The notes below the pieces were generated by a model. It was not told where the DNA came from. It did not search any database and saw nothing but the letters and a program-made list of their open reading frames with translations. The position numbers and the translations under genes are program-made. From NCBI RefSeq assembly GCF_000166195.2, contig NZ_CM001403.1:6528432-6592431 (forward strand): a DNA stretch of 64,000 bases, written 5' to 3'. The stretch's first letter is position 1, and each line of letters starts with the position of its first letter. The stretch is from Mucilaginibacter paludis DSM 18603. GTDB lineage: Bacteria; Bacteroidota; Bacteroidia; Sphingobacteriales; Sphingobacteriaceae. Below, one piece after another: positions 59,448-64,000 of the stretch.

Positions 59448-60164
59448 CTACTTTGCAGCGCTAATAGATCCTGCCAGAGTTTTTGTTACTGCGTTTTGTA
59501 TCTGCTTAGGCAGAAAATCGAAGGTGGCTTGAGCATCTGACGATCCGTCTCTGTCGGTAAATATCCTTGTTGTGCCAGCCCGTACCAAAAGGATGTTACT
59601 TGCATCCCCGTCTTTTGAAACCAGGTAATGGCTCCAAACCAGATTTTTAAGCGCTGTGCCCTGTGCCTGGCCGCTGATAACATCAAGCGCAACATAGTTG
59701 ATGCCCGACGCTGTGCCCTTAGCTTGCGCGAAAACGGTGAATAGGTTGTTTTGGCCTGATATATAGGTAGCCGTGCCGTCGCTGGCATTGTCCTGGCCGT
59801 TACTTACATCTTTATATTTTAAATTAACGGTATATTGGTTTGTATTCTGGTCTTTAAACTGAAGTTTATAATCGTCAAAAGTATAACCTTTGCCGTTGCC
59901 ACCAGAGTTATCAAAAGTGCAATAAGCCGGGCTGAACAAAAATATACCATTAATATTGGGTGGCGTTAGGCCATCGTTTATCACCATGCCTTGTTTTTTC
60001 AGGGTGTCAATAATAGCGGGCGTTACAATGGTGTTTATTACCTGCGGGTAATTGGGGCCTAACGGCCCGGTGGTTGTACTATCATCTTTTTTGTCTTTTT
60101 TGCACGCCGTCATAATCAGCGAAAACAACGTTAGCAGTAAAGGTAATTTTTGTAATTTTTTCAT
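59448..60164 (-). CDS. Lipoprotein of unknown function
   Basis: A 238-residue lipoprotein. It begins MKKLQKLPLLLTLFSLIMTAC with the lipobox MTAC, then CKKDKKDDST, an anchor style typical of Bacteroidota. The rest is beta-rich with PPNINGIFLFSPAYCTFDNS, YTFDDYKLQFKDQNTNQYTV and GTTRIFTDRDGSSD. I do not recognise a named domain. It is followed (in transcription) by the terminator at 59395 and preceded by a secreted protein gene. Confidence 0.8.
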   Translation of the reverse strand: MKKLQKLPLLLTLFSLIMTACKKDKKDDSTTTGPLGPNYPQVINTIVTPAIIDTLKKQGMVINDGLTPPNINGIFLFSPAYCTFDNSGGNGKGYTFDDYKLQFKDQNTNQYTVNLKYKDVSNGQDNASDGTATYISGQNNLFTVFAQAKGTASGINYVALDVISGQAQGTALKNLVWSHYLVSKDGDASNILLVRAGTTRIFTDRDGSSDAQATFDFLPKQIQNAVTKTLAGSISAAK

Positions 60165-60214
60165 AAGTAACATTTTAGTTAGAGGTTAAATTTTAAGTGT
60201 GCCACCTACATTGA

Positions 60215-60868
60215 TCACGAACCAGCAATTTTAAAATTGCTGATAAATAACTTTGCACCATGTTCAGATTGATTAGGGCCGCTGATATAAAAATACCGGC
60301 CTGCCTGGGACTGAAACAGCAATGTGTCTGCCAATTTGGTGTCATCCAGATAAACAGCCATTTGATTACCGCTTACCACCAACTTAACATGTAACGGGCG
60401 GTTAGCTGTTGCCGAAAGATCAAACTTTGTGTTTGCCTCCTTTTTTAAATCATAGTTGCCTATGTTAACAGCGTCTGCATCATAATAATGCAGCTGAACA
60501 AAAGCCCCGCCGTTGCTGATATACTCACGGGCAGCATTGTCTTTCACAAAACCGAACGATATTGGCGACATATCTTTGATTTGTTCTGCCTTGGCCAGTA
60601 TATCAAACTCGAAAGTAAAGCTTTTAGGAAGAGATACAGGTCTGTTAAGCTTATAGGTTATGTTATCTTGAAGTAACAGCCATTTACCTTGTTGGCCTGT
60701 AGGGTGGGCAACCGTCGCAGCGCCGTTTGTTTTAATACAGCGTGGGCTTGCGCCGATCTCGTACTTAGAGAAATCTTCGGTAAAATTAATAGTTTGTGCC
60801 GTTGCCTGAAATATAGAAAAGCTGCTGAAGAGTATAAACAGCCCGGTGATGAAAAGAAGTTTTTTCAT
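60215..60868 (-). CDS. Secreted concanavalin/LamG-like protein
   Basis: A 217-residue protein with a signal peptide (MKKLLFITGLFILFSSFSIF and ATA) and one jelly-roll-like domain (INFTEDFSKYEIGASPRCIK, LPKSFTFEFDILAKA, RPLHVKLVVSGNQMAVYLDD). This pattern is a concanavalin A-like sandwich, as in LamG or laminarinase-related modules. It has no catalytic motif, so it is probably a binding protein. It may be co-transcribed with the lipoprotein gene 50 bp downstream. Confidence 0.78.
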   Translation of the reverse strand: MKKLLFITGLFILFSSFSIFQATAQTINFTEDFSKYEIGASPRCIKTNGAATVAHPTGQQGKWLLLQDNITYKLNRPVSLPKSFTFEFDILAKAEQIKDMSPISFGFVKDNAAREYISNGGAFVQLHYYDADAVNIGNYDLKKEANTKFDLSATANRPLHVKLVVSGNQMAVYLDDTKLADTLLFQSQAGRYFYISGPNQSEHGAKLFISNFKIAGS

Positions 60869-60965
60869 GATGATGCAAATTATCGGTTAATTAAAAAATC
60901 AATTATAGGGTGCTGGGGAGTGTAAACTAAACTGTGTCAACTAAAAATAAACTTGTTATTGTTTA

Positions 60966-61014
60966 AGATGTTGAAATGTGGGAAACTCCTTCAGTTTCCC
61001 ACATTTCAACATCT
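60966..61014. repeat. 22-bp perfect hairpin at the transposase 3' end
   Basis: A perfect inverted repeat of 22 bp (60966-60987 with 60993-61014) around a 5-nt loop. The second arm overlaps the transposase TAG stop. It lies inside the IS and could stop read-through transcription. Confidence 0.85.
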
Positions 61015-62245
61015 ATCCGTTATTTAGGTGACCAGCTATCCTATCGCCAAACATAATGTAAAGTTGAGATAAAGTCAAACTCCAGTTGTGCATTGGCATT
61101 GTCCATTTCTCAGAGATATTCTGGACTACCAGATATACCAGCTTTAACAAGGCTGTATCTGATGTGAATGCGCCCTTTGTTTTAGTTACTTTGCGTACCT
61201 GGCGGTGAAAGCCCTCAACCGCGTTAGTTGTGTAGATCACTCTGCGAATGTGTGCATCATACTTAAAAAAAGTTGACAGGTTTTCCCAGTTATTGTACCA
61301 CGACCCGACCGGAACCGGATACTTTTTAGCCCATTTTTCATCCAGGGAAATCAGATTTTCGTAGCCCTGTTCTTTATTAATGGCTTGGTAAACCGGCTTA
61401 AGATCAGCCATGAATTTCTTCTTGTCTTTCTCGGCAATATAGCGCAAGCTATTACGGATCTGATGAACAACGCAGGTCTGTATCTCCGTTTTTGGAAAGA
61501 TGGCTGCTATGGCCTCGGGAAAGCCTTTTAAACCATCTATGCATGCAATTAGCATATCCTGCAAACCACGGTTCTTTAGATCGGTCAAAACCGATAGCCA
61601 GAACTTAGCGCCTTCGCTTTCTGATAAATACATGCCTAACAGATCCTTTTGCCCACGAAGGGAAACACCAAGAATATTGTAAACAGCCCTGGTAATTACG
61701 CCGTTGCCTTCACGTACTTTATAGTGCATACAGTCCAGGTATACAAATGCATAAACCGATTCCAGTGGCCGCTGCCGCCATTCGTTCATGGCTGGGATAA
61801 CTTTGTCTGTAATAGAGGATAAGGTAGTTGCAGAGATATCCATTTGATATATTTCCATGATATGTTTGGAAATATCCCGTGTGCTCAGGCCAAGCCCATA
61901 CAAGCCGATTACCTTCTCTTCCAGTTCTTCGGTTATAATCACTTGTCGCTTTGGTAACACTACAGGTTCAAAGCTGCCAGACCGGTCCCGGTTGCTTTGC
62001 AGATCAAATTCGCCCGAAAGGCTCTTAACTCGTTTCGTGATTTTACCATTAAGGCGATTGGATAAGCCTGCGGCTTTTTCTTCCTGTAGATGGGTTTCTA
62101 GCTCGCCCTCAAGCGCTGCTTCTAAAAAATGTTTCAGTAAAGGCGCAAAGATGCCCTTTTCTCCGTTAAGGGGTTTACCAGCGTACATCCCCTTGATCGC
62201 CTCTCGTTTGAAACTTTCAAAATCGAAATTGTTGTTTTTGTTCAT
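61013..62245 (-). CDS. IS256-family (Mutator-like) transposase
   Basis: A 410-residue transposase, full-length for the family. The DDE residues are visible: D in VYLDCMHYK, D in ACIDGLKGFPEA and E in YTTNAVEGFHRQ. The N-terminal region has LEAALEGELETHLQEEK, which is typical of IS256. It appears intact, so the element may still be mobile. It is transcribed toward the 22-bp hairpin. Confidence 0.95.
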   Translation of the reverse strand: MNKNNNFDFESFKREAIKGMYAGKPLNGEKGIFAPLLKHFLEAALEGELETHLQEEKAAGLSNRLNGKITKRVKSLSGEFDLQSNRDRSGSFEPVVLPKRQVIITEELEEKVIGLYGLGLSTRDISKHIMEIYQMDISATTLSSITDKVIPAMNEWRQRPLESVYAFVYLDCMHYKVREGNGVITRAVYNILGVSLRGQKDLLGMYLSESEGAKFWLSVLTDLKNRGLQDMLIACIDGLKGFPEAIAAIFPKTEIQTCVVHQIRNSLRYIAEKDKKKFMADLKPVYQAINKEQGYENLISLDEKWAKKYPVPVGSWYNNWENLSTFFKYDAHIRRVIYTTNAVEGFHRQVRKVTKTKGAFTSDTALLKLVYLVVQNISEKWTMPMHNWSLTLSQLYIMFGDRIAGHLNNG

Positions 62246-62295
62246 TCTACTATGTCTAAGTTAAAAATTCTATCCAAATTTTTAACTGACACAGT

Positions 62296-62724
62296 TCATT
62301 TTACAGTCTCTCTTTCAATCGTTTTTAACAAACAATTTTTTTCTATCAGACCTTTGATAGCTTCCCAGCCAACTATTGTATTTCCGATCTCGGCCCAATC
62401 TTTCTTTGAAAAAACAAGCAATTTACAATCGGTAACAGCCTGTATATACTCAGAAGCTACCACTTGTGCCTCAAACTTTTGCTGGTCCGAAACAAAGTGA
62501 TTCTCTTCACTAAATGAATAAGTGATCTCTTCGCCTTTGTTGTTGTAATAGCAGAAACGGATTACCCCTTCCAGTAGAAATCCAACCTGCCGGGGGATCT
62601 TTCCGGCTTCTGAAAAATATTCATCTTTATGAAGTTCCAGCGTTTTTGCTTTGCTGATCAGGAAATCAGTTTGCTGCTTATTCAGATTGCCAAACTTCAA
62701 TATGTAATTGATGAACTCTTCCAT
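62296..62724 (-). pseudogene. Crp/Fnr-like regulator truncated by the IS256 element
   Basis: The first 142 codons of a Crp/Fnr-type gene: MEEFINYILKFGNLNKQQTD, an intact cNMP-like barrel (VGFLLEGVIRFCYYNNKGEE) and the long connecting helix. The final codons TVK and the TGA come from the IS end. The DNA-binding HTH (about 50 residues) is missing, and no matching 3' piece lies on the other side of the IS. So the rest was deleted, not only displaced. Confidence 0.85.
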
Positions 62725-62753
62725 AAGTTAAATATCGATTTTATTGCGGGCAG

Positions 62754-62777
62754 TTTATTTACCATTTGGTAAATAAA
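62754..62777. promoter_or_regulatory. Perfect palindrome TTTATTTACC/GGTAAATAAA
   Basis: Two 10-bp arms with loop ATTT, 30 bp upstream of the truncated Crp/Fnr start. The core TTTACC-N4-GGTAAA looks like a TetR-type operator. No TetR gene is in the window, so its repressor may have been lost or lie elsewhere. Confidence 0.55.
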
Positions 62778-62938
62778 TACATCGGTCAGCTAACCCACCT
62801 TTGCTCCTCAGAGTGGGTAGAATTCGGACTTTTTTACATTGAAGAGTTTTTTGATACAGATCTGTAAATATTACTTTACGCTTACTACCTGGGCTTTCAG
62901 CGCCATTCAGGTTATTGCTAAAGAAACTTCCTGCTGGG

Positions 62939-63073
62939 CTAATCGTTTTCTATTACATAAGCTTTTATCTCAGTTTGTGATTCACCATGCCCATTATGCT
63001 TAACGGCATTATAAGGGCGCTTCCGCTCATGTTTAGTCACAATTGCGAAGCGCCCTGGTATTTCGCCTAACAT
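62939..63073 (-). CDS. Possible 44-residue protein or gene remnant
   Basis: An open frame starting MLGEIPGRFAIVTKHERKRP and ending IKAYVIEND. The composition is protein-like. A 10-bp hairpin (AGGGCGCTTC/GAAGCGCCCT, 63014-63056) falls inside it. Upstream in the same frame about 15 more codons are open before a stop, so it may be the 3' end of a lost gene. Apart from this and the palindrome at 62754, the 62725-63163 gap shows nothing. Confidence 0.25.
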   Translation of the reverse strand: MLGEIPGRFAIVTKHERKRPYNAVKHNGHGESQTEIKAYVIEND

Positions 63074-63163
63074 TCTGCTGCATATCCATGGCCAGCATTG
63101 TTGGATATTATTGCCTCATGTTCTACTTTCTTTTTTATTGCAGAATGAAATTGGTTTCGAAAA

Positions 63164-63472
63164 CTACGCTTTGTCTTTATGTACAAAGTTCATAGCGCTC
63201 ATCACGCTGATACAGATAAAGCCGATAAAACAGATGAGGACAGATAAATTATCATCAGCAGCTACTTTACCGAACCGGAAAAGCAGAAAACCTGCTGTTA
63301 AATTGAACAGGGCCCATAGCACGTTCACAATCGGTGTGGATAGTCCTCTGCCATGAGGATTGGAAAATGGTGTGGGAAAAGGATCGCCGCAGACGCCTTT
63401 AACAAAATGGGGAACAAAGTTGGAAAGGAACATCCCTGCCAAAAAACCGCTGAAATAATGATACCAGTGCAT
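63164..63472 (-). CDS. Small four-helix membrane protein
   Basis: A 102-residue membrane protein. It starts MHWYHYFSGFLAGMFLSNFV, then PHFVKGVCGDPFPTPFSNPH, a conserved-looking Pro-rich loop. Helices follow: IVNVLWALFNLTAGFLLF and LSVLICFIGFICISVMSAM. Similar proteins occur in many bacteria but I know of no function. It follows the MFS gene by 11 bp on the same strand, so they are probably co-transcribed. Confidence 0.75.
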   Translation of the reverse strand: MHWYHYFSGFLAGMFLSNFVPHFVKGVCGDPFPTPFSNPHGRGLSTPIVNVLWALFNLTAGFLLFRFGKVAADDNLSVLICFIGFICISVMSAMNFVHKDKA

Positions 63473-63483
63473 ATTAAATTTGT

Positions 63484-64000
63484 TTAATTATTAAAATTTG
63501 ATTGATTTTTGCCTTTTAATTTCCGCCGGCCGCTTGTTAAAAACCCTGAAAAGCAAGCCGCAATAACCAGGGTTACGATACCTTCGCAAAGGATAGTTGT
63601 CGGTGTTCCTATTTTTTGGGATAAGGTCCCGATCAGCAAGCTGCCTAACGGCAGCATGCCGAAATATGCCATCGCGGCAAAGCCCATTACACGCCCCCTC
63701 ATTTCTTTAGCTGAATACAGCTGGATAAGGGTCATACTGATCGTGGTTTGCGACATCATGCCGAAACCGGACATTGCGAAAAACACCATGGCCAATGGAA
63801 AATTGACCAGGTGTGAAAAAGCCAGCAGGCTTATCCCGAAAATGATCGTGTTTACCAATAAGATAAATTGAAGGTCCGCGTCCTTTTTTAAAGCTGCCAG
63901 AAAGATCGATCCTGCAATGGCGCCAACGCCGACAAAACTGTTGATGTAACCAAAAGTCGCGGCATTGCCTTTAAAGATCTCCTTCGCGAATACGGGGATT
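63484..64000 (-). CDS. MFS transporter, C-terminal part (runs off the window)
   Basis: The last 171 codons or so of a major facilitator superfamily exporter. The frame is open to the window edge (readable from IPVFAKEIFKGNAATFGYIN at 63999), so the N-terminal half lies outside. Visible are the helices after the middle loop: FVGVGAIAGSIFLAALKK, IIFGISLLAFSHLVNF and MTLIQLYSAKEMRGRVMGF, the last with the MFS RGR motif. This looks like the EntS/MFS_3 group of exporters. A later ATG at 63858 is internal and not the start. Confidence 0.88.
   Translation of the reverse strand, partial: IPVFAKEIFKGNAATFGYINSFVGVGAIAGSIFLAALKKDADLQFILLVNTIIFGISLLAFSHLVNFPLAMVFFAMSGFGMMSQTTISMTLIQLYSAKEMRGRVMGFAAMAYFGMLPLGSLLIGTLSQKIGTPTTILCEGIVTLVIAACFSGFLTSGRRKLKGKNQSNFNN

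Larger units (their letters stand above)
60918..62308 (-). mobile_element. IS256-family insertion sequence
   Basis: A 1391-bp element with imperfect terminal inverted repeats: GAGTGTAAACTAAACTGTGT (from 60918) and, from 62308 on the minus strand, GACTGTAAAATGAACTGTGT. It contains one transposase gene. No 8- or 9-bp target duplication is visible (GTGCTGGG on the left, TCTCTTTC on the right). The right end cuts a Crp/Fnr gene. Confidence 0.85.

Noticed and set aside
60910..62316. Target-site duplication for the IS256 element
   Set aside because: The flanking octamers GTGCTGGG and TCTCTTTC do not match.
1..64000. tRNA, rRNA or known riboswitch genes
   Set aside because: Reading both strands I found no cloverleaf with conserved T-loop, no rRNA core sequence and no recognisable riboswitch consensus.

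Overview
The window looks like a chromosomal segment of a Bacteroidota bacterium, most likely Sphingobacteriaceae (Mucilaginibacter or Pedobacter type). The supporting evidence is: a futalosine-pathway mqnA, a TTG-N20-TAnnTTTG promoter in front of rpsO, signal-peptide lipoproteins of the CKKD/SCEK kind, DUF5686 and FtsX-like proteins, an ECF sigma factor next to a TonB-dependent receptor, a short histone H1-like protein, and almost no Shine-Dalgarno sequences. The genus is inferred from protein style, not from a marker. I saw no rRNA, tRNA or CRISPR array.

Layout. 0-18 kb is mostly core housekeeping: histidine phosphatase, mqnA, a response regulator, rpsO-pnp, rpe, serC-serA, a beta-CASP RNase-like protein, an MsbA-type ABC exporter, a SAM hydrolase, a PhoH ATPase and purC. 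The gaps hold striking short tandem arrays: TTATTAAG x23 between serC and serA, CYATNNA x13 after the ABC gene, and opposed GTTATT/AATAAC arrays before serA and purC. A VapBC-like pair with a frameshifted toxin lies at 10.2-10.9 kb. 18-32 kb carries envelope and accessory genes (DUF5686, a Zn-peptidase, SDR, an FtsX permease, an acyltransferase), a candidate small RNA or attenuator at 21.1 kb, a 265-bp inverted-repeat element at 24.6 kb and gene remnants.

32.8-59 kb is a dense redox/electrophile-metabolism region. It has two NmrA-like proteins, an aldo/keto reductase, two Old Yellow Enzymes, a nitroreductase with an HxlR regulator, an SDR, a tautomerase, a cupin, an isochorismatase-like hydrolase, an alpha/beta hydrolase, a pirin and a quinone oxidoreductase. 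It also has seven AraC-family regulators and Crp/Fnr relatives. Three AraC regulators are paralogues. A shared DNA motif (GGACTATTTTT, with a second CTATT half-site 21-22 bp downstream in three of four places) precedes both Old Yellow Enzyme genes, the cupin gene and the hydrolase-pirin-oxidoreductase operon. I read this as one dispersed regulon and regard it as the most interesting signal in the window.

The same region shows decay and rearrangement. A deletion joins an ECF sigma gene directly to the 3' part of a TonB receptor gene, a DUF6265 gene has a decayed copy, and a Crp/Fnr gene is frameshifted. 59-64 kb has secreted proteins, an IS256-family element that truncates another Crp/Fnr gene, and the end of an MFS transporter running off the window.
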